In this document: positions 43,076 through 52,999 of the stretch, one piece after another
Numbering within the stretch: position 1 is the stretch's first letter
Layout: each line of letters opens with the position of its first letter
Made by a program: the position numbers and the translations under genes
The notes under the pieces: model-generated
The model's input: only the letters and a program-made list of their open reading frames with translations
The model's database searches: none
Told to the model about the DNA's origin: nothing
DNA from: Levilactobacillus tongjiangensis
GTDB lineage: Bacteria; Bacillota; Bacilli; Lactobacillales; Lactobacillaceae
Length of the DNA: 64,000 nucleotides
Direction of reading: 5' to 3'
Assembly (NCBI RefSeq): GCF_003946345.1
Contig: NZ_RHNY01000007.1
Coordinates: 94,940-158,939, forward strand

Positions 43076-44113
43076 ATGACTGTAGCTACGAAGATTGGTG
43101 ACATCACTGTTACGATCGATGTCAACCACCCGGTAATCCCTGTTGGTTTAGGGGTTCCGGGACTTTTTATTAAGGGTGATACCCAAAAGGACCAAGTGTA
43201 CTCAAGCTTGGATGCCTTAGCAGCTGACTACGCGGAAGGCACTGACATCTATAAGGCGGCATCAGCATACTACGCACAGCCAAATGCAGGAACAACGATT
43301 GAAGTGATCACCTACACAGCGTCCACGACTGATGCTAACACGAAGTCAACGACTGGTGGGATTTCTGCGGCCGCTGCTGCTTACTTCTTTAGTGTCTGGC
43401 ATTTCGCCGTTGTTATCGGTGACAATGACGCAGATCAGTTGGAACTGAGCAACTACATCGAAGAACAGAACTTTAAGTTCTTAGTTGCGGAGTTCACCAC
43501 GCCAGACGCAGCGAAGGCTTACACCAATAAGCGGACCATTAACCTCATTCATAAGGCCACGACGGATAACTTTCCAGTGGCCTTTTTAGGTCGAGTAGCT
43601 AACCAGACGGTCGGCTCTGTGACGTGGAAAGGTAAGGGCGATTTAGTGGGCGTTGAAGCTGACGACTTATCTTATCCCGAGTATGCAGCAATTGAGGCGG
43701 CTCATGGTATTTGCTATGTAGTCAAGGGGAAAAAGGCCGTTAGCTCTAACGGATGGACAGCTTCCGGAGACTGGATCGATGTTTTGCATGGCAGTGATTG
43801 GGTCAAGGTCAACATTGAATCATCTCTTCAAGATTTGTTGAACACGCAAGATAAGATCACTTTCGATGATCTTGGATTTGCTCAACTCCAAGCAGTTGTT
43901 GAGAAGGTTCTCTCTACGGCCTATGCCAACGGCATCATTGCCTACGATGCCACGACTAAGGCAGCTGACTATTCAGTTACGGCTGATAAGTATGCCGACC
44001 TGTCTGTTGAGGACATCAAGAACCGTCAATACAACGGGATTCACTGGTCTTATACGCCTGCCGATGCTGTGCATGGCATGAAGGTCGGCGGGACTCTCGA
44101 TTTTCCATACTAA
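43076..44113 (+). CDS. Tail sheath protein (DUF3383 family)
   Basis: 345 residues. Contractile sheath subunit. VNHPVIPVGLGVPGLFIKGD at the start, NFPVAFLGRVANQTVGSVTW in the middle and VEDIKNRQYNGIHWSYTPAD near the end fit DUF3383 sheath proteins, short single-domain sheaths as in cyanophage Pam3. AAGGAGGTAGCTAA precedes the ATG. Its presence makes the phage a myovirus. Confidence 0.87.
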   Translation: MTVATKIGDITVTIDVNHPVIPVGLGVPGLFIKGDTQKDQVYSSLDALAADYAEGTDIYKAASAYYAQPNAGTTIEVITYTASTTDANTKSTTGGISAAAAAYFFSVWHFAVVIGDNDADQLELSNYIEEQNFKFLVAEFTTPDAAKAYTNKRTINLIHKATTDNFPVAFLGRVANQTVGSVTWKGKGDLVGVEADDLSYPEYAAIEAAHGICYVVKGKKAVSSNGWTASGDWIDVLHGSDWVKVNIESSLQDLLNTQDKITFDDLGFAQLQAVVEKVLSTAYANGIIAYDATTKAADYSVTADKYADLSVEDIKNRQYNGIHWSYTPADAVHGMKVGGTLDFPY

Positions 44114-44127
44114 AGGGGTGATAAATA

Positions 44128-44526
44128 ATGACTAAATGGAATTACGATGCAACTGATGTCAAGGTCATTACTGATAGTGAACCCATGTACGGATATCAAC
44201 CCGGAGACATGGTCTCCGGTGAACGTGCAAACAACACCGAAGATTATGATGTTGATGCTCAAGGCTGGGGTGTTTTTAGTACAAACAATGACATTCATGG
44301 AACTATCACGATTAACCTGTCTGCTGGCTCACCAGCGAACCTTAAGTTGATGGCTCTCGCTAATGCCCATAAAGAATTTACATTGAGTGTTACGACGCCA
44401 CACGAACGGGTTTACTCGAATCAGGCCAAGATCCAAAAGGTGCCATCGTTTGGTGCGGGGACCAAGACCGGCGTTAAAGCATGGGTAATCTTGTGCATTG
44501 ACTACAACGATGAAATGAACGAATAA
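44128..44526 (+). CDS. Tail tube protein (DUF3277 family)
   Basis: 132 residues. TDSEPMYGYQPGDMVSGERA, GVFSTNNDIHGTITINLSAG and AKIQKVPSFGAGTKTGVKAW fit DUF3277, the inner tube of Pam3-like tails. A strong terminator-like hairpin follows, usual after abundant structural proteins. Confidence 0.87.
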   Translation: MTKWNYDATDVKVITDSEPMYGYQPGDMVSGERANNTEDYDVDAQGWGVFSTNNDIHGTITINLSAGSPANLKLMALANAHKEFTLSVTTPHERVYSNQAKIQKVPSFGAGTKTGVKAWVILCIDYNDEMNE

Positions 44527-44531
44527 TCGCG

Positions 44532-44564
44532 AGCGCTTAGGGTTCGACTCCCTGAGCGCTTTTT
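44532..44564 (+). terminator. Terminator shaped like a tRNA acceptor-TPsiC minihelix
   Basis: AGCGCTTAGGG (44532-44542) pairs with CCCTGAGCGCT (44550-44560) across the seven-base loop TTCGACT, the canonical T loop, then TTTTT. It follows the tube gene by 6 bp. Confidence 0.8.
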
Positions 44565-44597
44565 GTACCAAAAATTTATTGTAAAGGATGATTACAA

Positions 44598-44972
44598 ATG
44601 ACTGAAGCAAAGAAAACTGTATCACAAGACACTAAGGCGACTAATGATGTTGCGAAGGCACGGCAGAAACGTGACGAAGTAGAACGGATGCCACTTAAGC
44701 GGATGGGTAAGACCGAAACCATCACGGTTGATGATTACGATGGCCCCAAAGACTACACGTTATTTTTCCCTGGCTTAAAGAAGGCACACAACATCGTTGA
44801 CTTTGCACGCATGGGAAATGGAGTCATTGATAACACCACATACAATGAAAGCTTGATGAATACGGTAATCGTGGACCCCAAGACGAATTGGGATTACTGG
44901 GATGAACATGACGGCTATGGTGAGGTCATGGAAAAAGCTGATCAGTTTCTTGGCAAATGGTTGCAAAAGTAA
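44598..44972 (+). CDS. Tail assembly chaperone
   Basis: 124 residues. Highly charged start (KTVSQDTKATNDVAKARQKR), then MPLKRMGKTETITVDDYDGP and YTLFFPGLKKAHNIVDFA. The position between tube and tape measure and the short overlapping frame after it fit the chaperone pair of long-tailed phages. A +1 shift near CAAAAGTAA would fuse it to the next frame. Confidence 0.75.
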   Translation: MTEAKKTVSQDTKATNDVAKARQKRDEVERMPLKRMGKTETITVDDYDGPKDYTLFFPGLKKAHNIVDFARMGNGVIDNTTYNESLMNTVIVDPKTNWDYWDEHDGYGEVMEKADQFLGKWLQK

Positions 44973-44983
44973 TCGAAAAGGAA

Positions 44984-45153
44984 TGCAATTGGAGCTTGCC
45001 TATCGGAATAATCGGCAGTATGAGTGGCCGGTTGAGATGGGGATTGCTACGCGTGAAGAGGTTGAGTTGGCGACCTTTGATGAACTAGAAATGTTTAACT
45101 ATCAAACTGATAAAAAGTTTGAGTTGATGCAAGGATTGAATCCCGAAGAATAG
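44984..45153 (+). CDS. Second tail chaperone frame
   Basis: 56 residues from ATG 44984 (MQLELAYRNNRQYEWPVEMG, TREEVELATFDELEMFNYQT). The frame is open upstream to 44902 and overlaps the end of the first chaperone in the +1 frame. It may be made as a frameshift fusion or from its own start with GAAAAGG two bases before ATG. The shift is relative +1, not the usual -1. Confidence 0.6.
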
Positions 45154-45167
45154 TGAGGTGAAAAAGC

Positions 45168-46351
45168 ATGGCAATCAAGCATACGACAATCGATATCGAT
45201 TGGAAAGTGGATGATAGTGGGCTACGGTCTGCGGAAGGTAGCGTCAAAACGCTAGAAACAGCAACGAAGTCGGCAACGACAGCAAGTGCCAGTTTCTCAG
45301 CCAGTCAGCGAGCTTCAGCAGCGGCCCAGCGAGAGTCTACATCAGCTACCAAGTCTTATACTGAGGCCCAACGTAATTCTGGACGACAGGATCGAGAGTC
45401 TGCACAAGATAGGGCCAAGCTTAAAGAGCAGGTAAAGGAATACGAAAATGAGCTTAAGTCTTCGCGAAAGTCGTTAGAACTTAGCCAGAAGGCCGATGCT
45501 TCGTATACCGAGACCTTGAAGGCGCAGGGCCATGCACATGCGGCCAATAGTGACCATATTCGGTCACTCCGCGGCACATACGCGAGCTTACAGACTCAGT
45601 ACGGTAAAGAGGTAACCCAACTTCAGCGGATTAAAGCAGCTAATGGAGCAACAACGGAGGCTTATCAGGCGCAGAGAAAGCATGTTAATGACTTGGGCCT
45701 GCAGATAGCTAAAACATCCAATGAGCTTAATGGGTTCAATCGGGCCCAGAAGTCCATGAAGTCAGTCTCTGAATCCGCTAACCGTGTCTACGACAAGACT
45801 AAGGCACTTAGCTTAGGTGTGGGGGCTGCGTTCGTCTACGGGGCCAAGAAGGCCATTGAGCTGCAACATGAATATAAGGTGACCAACAACCTGTTAACAA
45901 CCGGTGGTGAAGACGTACGCGCCTCACTACGCGCCACTAAGCAAATGCAGGCCGATGGTGCCAAGTACTCGATCCAATATGGTAAGTCCCAAAAGTCAAT
46001 CGCCGAGGGCTACCAAGAGCTAACCAAGCGTGGTTACACCTCTGAGCAGTCTCTTGGTTCTATGAAGTCCATGCTAAAGGCATCTGTAGCTTCCGGGGAC
46101 AGTTTCTCAGACGTTGTGCATGATTCAACAGCAGCCTTAGAGTCCTTTGGGATGCGGGCAAATTCAACTTCTGGCATGATCCGAAACACTAAAAAGGTCA
46201 CCAATGAGATGGCATATGCCGCCGATTTGACGGCTACGGACTTCCATTCGATGGGGATCGCTCTTAGTTATTCTGGTGTCAGTGCTAAGCAAGCTGGATT
46301 AAGCCTGTCCGAAACTTCCAGCGCAATCGGTATTTTATCCAATAATGGGCT
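45168..46351 (+). CDS. Tape measure protein, exon 1
   Basis: Codes for the first 394 residues and two bases of codon 395. The tape measure sets tail length and crosses the cell envelope. This part is a long coiled coil rich in Ala, Ser, Thr, Lys and Glu, then the conserved tape-measure module near residues 225-394 (KKAIELQHEYKVTNNLLTTG, YAADLTATDFHSMGIALSYS, ETSSAIGILSNNG). The open frame runs on 12 residues into the intron and stops, so an unspliced message would give a truncated protein. AGTGAGGTGAAAAAGC precedes the ATG. Confidence 0.9.
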
Positions 46352-47597
46352 TTGGAAACTGGCCTCGCTGCTAGAAATGGCAGCGTAATTAAACTCCGTT
46401 AACTCGGGGAAGACTAAGTAATAATGATTTTATGGTATTCTTGACATATGCCAAGAAGATTAACGCAAGTAGAAGCGCAAAATAGAATAGATGAAATTCA
46501 GGATAACCAGTATGAACTTTTGGGTAAGTACATTAACAAGGAAACACCAGTACTCATTAGATGTCGAATTTGTGGTCTAGAGTGGAAATGTAGACCTGGA
46601 ATTTTATTTCAACATCGAGTAGGTAAAAATTGTCGTCATCACGTTAACCTCACACCTGAGATGGCTCGAACGAGAATACAAAATGCTTCTGATGGAAATA
46701 TTTCAATGATTGGGGAATACAAAGGATCAAAAATCCCAACTAAAATGAAGTGTAAAGTTTGTGGGCATGTATGGCCAACAGAGCCATTTGTTGTTTATTC
46801 AATGGGTTTTGGGTGTCCAAAGTGTTCTGGAAAAGCCAAAAAGAGTACTGATGATTTTAAATCAGATGTGAAAAAGTTGGTTGGTAACGAGTATTCAGTT
46901 GTAGGTATGTACGTGAATACACATGAGCCTATTGCAATACGACATAATGTTTGTGGAACTACATTTAATATGGCTCCAGATAATTTTTTGAGCCAGTCTC
47001 AACGGTGCCCGTATTGCAAGCGCTCCAGGGGTGAACGTGCGGTAGAAGAGTATTTGAAAAAGTACCATTTTAAATACCTATCACAATATAAATTTGATGA
47101 TTGTCGTTACATCTTACCCTTGCCTTTTGATTTTGTGTTATTAGGTTCTGAAAATAATATTTATTGTGCTATTGAATTTCAGGGGCTGCAACATTATTCA
47201 GTAGGTTTTGGCGGTGATGAAGCACTGCTAGATCTTAATAAAACAAGGGATAAAATAAAGGCAGATTACTGTAAAACCCATCGAATTAAGTTGGTTGCTA
47301 TACCTTGCAAGAGTAAAGGCTATTCTTTTAAGCAAATTAAAGCGTTAGTAAAAAAATACCTTGATGAACATTACTATATGTTAATCCCGAACCAAGCCTA
47401 ATGGGAAACCTTAGGAAGGCGTAACGACTAGATAGATTAACCTAAACGAGTCTCACCAACTTGGTGAGACTTTTTGCATGGAGAAATATCCACGAAGGCG
47501 GAGCACCTAAACAGCACGGCTGCAGGTGGAAATATAGTCTGAACTCATGGGAAATCATGAGAAGTGGGGGATAAAGAGCCTTCACGATAACAAATTG
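46352..47597 (+). ncRNA. Group I intron in the tape-measure gene, with homing endonuclease
   Basis: 1246 nt. P1: exon GGGCT pairs with intron GGCCT (about 46363) and the last exon base makes the U-G pair. P3 GTTAA (46398-46402)/TTAAC (47437-47441). P6 CTAAG (46414-46418)/CTTAG (47410-47414), with the endonuclease gene in its loop. P7 GACTA (47426-47430)/TAGTC (47535-47539). P9 CTCATG (47544-47549)/CATGAG (47556-47561). The intron ends in G (47597). Removal joins CT to A, restoring Leu and the conserved text NNGLEADKAGTGLRKTL. A 10-bp hairpin at 47450-47470 fits P7.1/P7.2, a mark of subgroup IA phage introns. Confidence 0.92.
46448..47401 (+). CDS. Intron-encoded homing endonuclease, EDxHD (Vsr-like) type
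   Basis: 317 residues. Three zinc-ribbon-like repeats (CRICGLEWKC near 39-48, CKVCGHVWP near 98, HNVCGTTF with CPYC near 170-190) would bind the target DNA. The C-terminal nuclease has E in GERAVEEYL (about 196), D in LPFDF (about 225), IEFQGLQHY (about 242-250) and RDKIKADYC (about 266), the order expected of the Vsr-like EDxHD family that includes I-Bth0305I. No HNH, GIY-YIG or LAGLIDADG motif occurs. It would cut intronless tape-measure alleles. No clear ribosome site; TTGACATATG overlaps the start. Confidence 0.85.
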   Translation: MPRRLTQVEAQNRIDEIQDNQYELLGKYINKETPVLIRCRICGLEWKCRPGILFQHRVGKNCRHHVNLTPEMARTRIQNASDGNISMIGEYKGSKIPTKMKCKVCGHVWPTEPFVVYSMGFGCPKCSGKAKKSTDDFKSDVKKLVGNEYSVVGMYVNTHEPIAIRHNVCGTTFNMAPDNFLSQSQRCPYCKRSRGERAVEEYLKKYHFKYLSQYKFDDCRYILPLPFDFVLLGSENNIYCAIEFQGLQHYSVGFGGDEALLDLNKTRDKIKADYCKTHRIKLVAIPCKSKGYSFKQIKALVKKYLDEHYYMLIPNQA

Positions 47598-50500
47598 AGA
47601 AGCGGATAAGGCTGGTACTGGATTACGTAAGACTTTGACTAGTCTTCAATCACCATCTAAGACGGCTCAAAAGGCCATGGCCGAACTTGGCTTGTCCACT
47701 AAGGACTTTACCAAGAAAAATGGTGATATGAAGTCTATGGCTGACACTTTTAGCCTAATTCAAAAGCATAGTGCCAAGCTAGGAGCAACGGAAAAAGCTT
47801 CCGTATTTCATAATCTGTTTGGGGCAACAGGGCAACAAGCTGGAGCCATCTTAGCTGAAAATGCTGATCAGCTTGGCAAGTTAAACGAGAAGGTCAAGGA
47901 GTCAGCTAAGAATGACTATACCGGCAAGCTGTCGGCCAAAAACATGCGGTCTGCTCAAAACCAGATTAACAAGTTCAAACAGGCAGCATCGGGTTTAGCT
48001 ATCACTTTTGCACAAACGGTACTCCCGTCGATTACTAAACTGGCAATCGGTATGGGGGGCTTGCTGGAGAAGTTCGGCAAACTCGATAAGTCACAAAAGA
48101 CTATGCTGACTTGGACTGCTATTTCAGTAGCTGCATTAGCACCGGCAGCAAAAGTCGTTAGTGTCATCACGACACTAGGTAGTGCGGCCATCAAGACGGC
48201 CAAACTTATCAAAGGCTTAGCTGTATCTCAGGATGCATTAGCTGCGTCTTCGACAGCATTGGCAGAATCTGAAAGTGCTGCTAGTGCCGCTACAACTGGA
48301 GCTCCTGCCGGTAGCGGACTGCTATCTAAGGGTAAGAGTCTCGTTGGTAGTTTCGTTAAAGGCAGTTTATTAACCGCTGGTATTAGTGTTATTGCGCATA
48401 ACATACCTAAGGCTATTGCTGGACAGTCTAAGGGCATGTCCGAGGCCGCTAAAGGTCGTGGAATTAGCAAGGATACCAAGAAGCAATTCCTTGGCGGTAT
48501 TGGCACGGACGAATGGATTGGCAACAAGGTTGGGTCAGCTTGGAACTTTTTGACCGGAAAAGATGTTTCTTCTGGAAAGTCTGGTGGTTCACACAAGTCT
48601 TCCAAATCTTCTAAGAAGGATAATCCCTTCAGCTCTTTGCCTAAAGATGCTCGAAGTGCAACCCAAACAGCAACTAGTCTAGTCAGCTCAGCAAACAAGA
48701 ACTGGGCAAATGCAGCAGCTGATTTTTCCTTGAAACAGACCAAAAAGATTAAGGCGGACGAGTCTTCACTACTTACGTCTAATAGTGCTAAGTACAATAA
48801 GGCATACTCTGAATTGTCGGGATATGTTGATAAATCGACCTCTAAGTCTACTAAAGCCGCAAGCTTTTTAGAGAAAATTGGTGCAACTAGTGTCAGCTCT
48901 GCTCAAAAAGCACTTAGTTCGCAGAAATCCTACAATCAGAAACACTTAGCAGCTGTAAAAGCCGACTACACTGCAATTGAGCGTGATGAGCGTACCGGTG
49001 GTAAGAATAGGGTTGCACTGGTTCGGAAGCTGAATGCAGATATTCTCAAGCTAACCGATAAAGGAAATCAGAAGCAGCAGTCCTTACTAAGAAACCTAAA
49101 CTCTCGGACATCTAAGCTAACAACGAAGCAATACAACTCGGTGGTCAGTCAGTCGGCCAAATCTTATAGTCTGACGAAATCCAATGCCAAGAAGACTTAC
49201 ACTGCGCAAGTTTCTTCAGCAAAGGCCCGTTACGATCAGACTCTAAAGTCAGCTAAGCAGCTTTATGGTGTAAAGTCTGCTGAGTATAAGCGAATCAAGG
49301 GATACGCTCAGGCTCAGTACGACAAGACCACTAGCGCGGCACATGATCAGTACAAGAAAACGGTTCACTGGGCAGAAAAGCAACGCGATGCCGTAGTTCA
49401 AGCAGCCGCTGATGCCGCAGGTGGTATCAACGGGATTATGGGCGTTATGTCCAATAATCTTGAAACTATGCTTAATCAAAACTCTTCTGCAACCGGCTCT
49501 AAACACCAAAAGCCAGTATCTGATACGAAGTCCATCAAGAATAACTACAATCCCGGAAACAAGTTAGCCAAGGCAGCTGGGAAAACTTATATGGGCAGCG
49601 GGATTACAGTCAATCAGGGACTCCCTGGAAAAGCTGTTGGTGGATCAATCCGTAAGAGCGGTATGGCAATGGTTGGGGAAAATGGCTCCGAGGTCTTACA
49701 ACGCGGGAAACAGTTCAGCGTTGTAGGTGCTAAGGGTGCGCAACTTCTACAGGTACGGTCAGGTGATCGTATCTACAACCACGCAGATGTTACCAAGATG
49801 GCACGAGGTTCCTTTGGGAAACGACTCCCTAACTTTGCTGCTGGCACGATCCAGTTAACTAGCTTTGCAGCTGGTAGTGGGGCCGCTATGCCAGGGCTGA
49901 GCAAGAAGACCTCTAAGAACTCAATTTCGGAATCCAAAAAGATGTCGAAATCAGTCACTAAGAACTATGGTGACATGTATAAGAAGTCTTCTTCGTCGTT
50001 GAAACATCTCAACAAGAAAAACGCCTCATTGTGGCATGATACTCGCACTGATGCGGAATCTGAGACCGCTAAACTGCATAAGCGGGCGGTCAAGAAGTTT
50101 AACGACGTCAAAGATGATACAGTCACCTCACTGAAGTCGATGCACAAGCAGTTTAACAGCGTCACAACGGACCTGGTTAGCGATTTTGGGTCCATTTTTG
50201 GCAAGTTAAAAGGTCAAGCCCATGACGGGATGGCCGGTGCAATTTCATCGATGAATTCTGGTATCAGAAGCATCGATACCACACTGGCACAGTTTGGTGG
50301 GAACAAGTCTGTTTTGAAGCCAATTCACTATGCAACTGGGTCTAAGGGCCCAATCGCTAGTGATCAATTGGCTGTCCTTAACGACGCAACAAGTGGCCCT
50401 CGACAAGAACTAGTGGCCCGTGGCAGTCAACTTTTGAAGCCTATTGGTAAGGATGTCATTACGCCCCTGAAAAAGGGTGATGAAGTCTTCAACGGATCAC

Positions 50501-51948
50501 AGGTTGAGAAGGCCAAACCATACTTGCCACACTTCAAGAAAGGTACTGGTGCGTCTGATGATAAGCTGATTAGTCTGGCTTCTAAGAATCATAAGAACCC
50601 AGATGCTGCTTGGAAACGTGACTTTGATGACAAGACGATTAGGCCTAAAGGGTCCGACCTGCAACGTGGTTTGACCACTACGGCCAAGGGGGCAACGGAT
50701 TCTGTCGGTCCTAATTGGTACAAGGCTGGTTGGAACGTCATCAGTGATGCAATTAATGGTGGCAGTGGAGCTGGTGGCAACTGGGCCCACTCACCTGGTC
50801 TCACTAAGGAGGATGGGTTTGGAACCTCTCGTGCCCAGTACTATGGTGCTGGTGCCGCTCATGATGGTGTTGATTTCAGTGGACCATTGGGATCAGCTAT
50901 CAGAGCCATTCATGGTGGAACTGTTTCGAGAATTGGTGGCGTTGGAATTCCTGACTTAGGTAAGGTCATCATTGTTAAAAGTGATGATGGCTTTCAAGAA
51001 ATTTATCAGGAATTCGGTGGCATGGGTAATATTAAAGTTGGCGTTGATGACACGATAAAAACGGGACAGCGTATTGCGACGCTAGGAAAGCTGGTCGGTA
51101 CAGGCTCTGGTTCTCACGTTCATATCGGTGTTACTAAAGGAAATCCGCTGAAGAAGAACATGCTGTCTACTAGTGGCTGGTACGATGTCACCAAGATGCA
51201 TGGCAAGAGCTCTGGTGTGGAGAAGAGTAAGTCTAAGGATACTGGCGTTGAAAAGCTCTTCAAGCAAGAGATTGGCAAGTCAGCGTTGGCTTGGATTTCT
51301 AAACGTTTGCACGTCGATGATGACTCAGGATCAGGTGGAACAAGTGCGGCTCCTTCTGGGAGCCATAAACATTGGTTAGAACAGGCTGGCATTCCGGCAA
51401 GCCAATTTGCTGCTTACAACTCAATTATTACACCAGAGTCTGGATGGAACCCGACAATCCATAATCCAAGCAGTTCTGCCTACGGTATTCCTCAAGCCCT
51501 ACCTGGTTCAAAGATGGCATCTGCGGGGTCTGATTGGAAGACCAATCCAATTACTCAATTGAAGTGGATGAAGAGCTACGTTAATGGCCGATACGGAGGC
51601 ATTGATAAGGCATTAGCATTCAGAAAAGTACATGGTTGGTATGCCAAGGGTGGTCGTCCGAAGGTTGGTGAGTGGTCAATTGTTGGTGAGAAGGGGCCAG
51701 AACTCTTCAAGCCAGACTCAGCTGGGACCATTTATCCACACGAGAAATCGAAGCAGATTGCAAACCAATCCATTCCTTCAAATTCACGACACAGCAGTAA
51801 ACCCAAGATTGATTTTCACCCAACGATCAATGTCAATATCACTGGTGACGCCAGTGGAAATGTCACGAAGCAACAAGTTATGAAGTGGGTTAAGGAAGCG
51901 ATGGGTGAAAGCTTTGAACAGCTACAAGACCTGTTAGGAGGAGCATAA
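47598..51948 (+). CDS. Tape measure protein, exon 2
   Basis: Supplies the last base of codon 395 and 1449 further residues, giving 1844 in total. It opens with EADKAGTGLRKTL. Hydrophobic helices lie around 48,100-48,230 and 48,350. Two Gly-rich VGEKGPE-like modules occur (MVGENGSEVL; IVGEKGPELF near the end). An M23 peptidase (AHDGVDF near residue 1482, HVHIG) and an SLT transglycosylase-like domain (SIITPESGWNP near 1673, SSAYGIPQ) could open the wall during injection. A computed frame starting at 47635 is only part of the exon. Confidence 0.92.
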
Positions 51949-52595
51949 TGGTAAAACCTGTATACAAGCGAACTCGGGATGGGACTTCCGAGTTTTTTGG
52001 TGCATACATGCACGAGTACGGAAAAAATAAGATGTCTCAACGAATCGGGATTCATGCCAAGACTGAGGATGATGATTCTGCTTCAGAAGTAACTCAGTAT
52101 GCAATTGAAAAGGGCGAACCTATCACCGATCATTCAAGGCCAACAAGTAAGACAATCACCCTTTCAATCTTGATTCAAGAAGATACGATGGCTAAGGCTA
52201 ATAAGGTTTGGTCCAAGTTGAATAAGTGGCGATTCGACGGTACCCAAGTTGTTTTTAAAGGTGCTGTTGTCTATTACAAACATCTTCAGATTGAGGACTT
52301 AACCCGTCATGGCGAAAAGTACACCTCTACTATTGAGGCAACAATGAGCCTCAAGTTTGTACATTTTGCTAAGACTTCCCGAATTAAAAAGAAGGGTAAA
52401 AAAAGTAATGGCAACAAGAAACCTACTGGTAGTACCAAGTCTGCTCAGACTAAGGGCACTTATCGCAAGACTAAGGCCGGTGATACTTACTGGGGGTTCC
52501 ATCAAAGCTTTGGAACATCGATTGCGATGTTGCGTAAGTGGAACAAGTATCCGGATCGCAAGATACCTATTGGTGTTCGGGTTAGAGTTAAGTGA
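51948..52595 (+). CDS. Baseplate LysM protein
   Basis: 215 residues. The N-terminal 140 residues resemble phage baseplate or tail-hub accessory proteins of the XkdP group (GEPITDHSRPTSKTITLSIL). The C-terminal part is a LysM-like domain (YRKTKAGDTYWGFHQSFGTS, WNKYPDRKIPIGVRVRV). Such proteins attach the baseplate hub to the tube. ATG overlaps the tape-measure stop (TAATG). Confidence 0.8.
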   Translation: MVKPVYKRTRDGTSEFFGAYMHEYGKNKMSQRIGIHAKTEDDDSASEVTQYAIEKGEPITDHSRPTSKTITLSILIQEDTMAKANKVWSKLNKWRFDGTQVVFKGAVVYYKHLQIEDLTRHGEKYTSTIEATMSLKFVHFAKTSRIKKKGKKSNGNKKPTGSTKSAQTKGTYRKTKAGDTYWGFHQSFGTSIAMLRKWNKYPDRKIPIGVRVRVK

Positions 52596-52606
52596 GGTGA
52601 GTGGTG

Positions 52607-52999
52607 ATGTCGCAACGTGACTATATTCCGATAAATGTTGATGATCTCCCAGAGATTTTTGAAATTGAATTAGCAGATGTCACCTTCAACTTTGGAGTTT
52701 CCTACAACGCTGTTGGTGATTTTTTTACGGTCGATTTATACGACGAGGACCTCAACCCAATCATTTTGGGAGAGAAATTGGTACTCAATCATCGACTATG
52801 GGCCTATGTCAATGATGACCGACTGCCAGCGGTTGACTTGGTACCAATGGATGAGTCCGGACAATCCACAGCCGTCAATGCTGAGACTTTTGGGCGGACA
52901 GTGTTCTTGATGATCGATGATGTTGACCCAACAGATGATCTTAGTAGCGATGACTATGTTGGAATTGGCGAAGATGGAGGTGATGATGATGGCGGCTAA
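52607..52999 (+). CDS. Baseplate plug protein (Pam3 gp18-like)
   Basis: 130 residues from ATG 52607. IPINVDDLPEIFEIELADVT, FNFGVSYNAVGDFFTVDLYD and ILGEKLVLNHRLWAYVND match the small beta-rich cyanophage Pam3 plug domain. The C-terminus is acidic (GIGEDGGDDDGG). It closes the tube until firing. The hub gene begins within its last codons. Confidence 0.78.
   Translation: MSQRDYIPINVDDLPEIFEIELADVTFNFGVSYNAVGDFFTVDLYDEDLNPIILGEKLVLNHRLWAYVNDDRLPAVDLVPMDESGQSTAVNAETFGRTVFLMIDDVDPTDDLSSDDYVGIGEDGGDDDGG

Noticed and set aside
44950..44985. Classical -1 slippery site in the chaperone overlap
   Set aside because: The second frame is +1 relative to the first, so a -1 shift would not reach it.
45168..46388. 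Tape measure as a pseudogene truncated by a stop
   Set aside because: A complete group I intron explains the break and splicing restores the frame exactly.
46343..47610. Split intein or freestanding endonuclease instead of an intron
   Set aside because: No intein motifs flank the break, while P1, P7 and P9 pairings and the terminal G are present.
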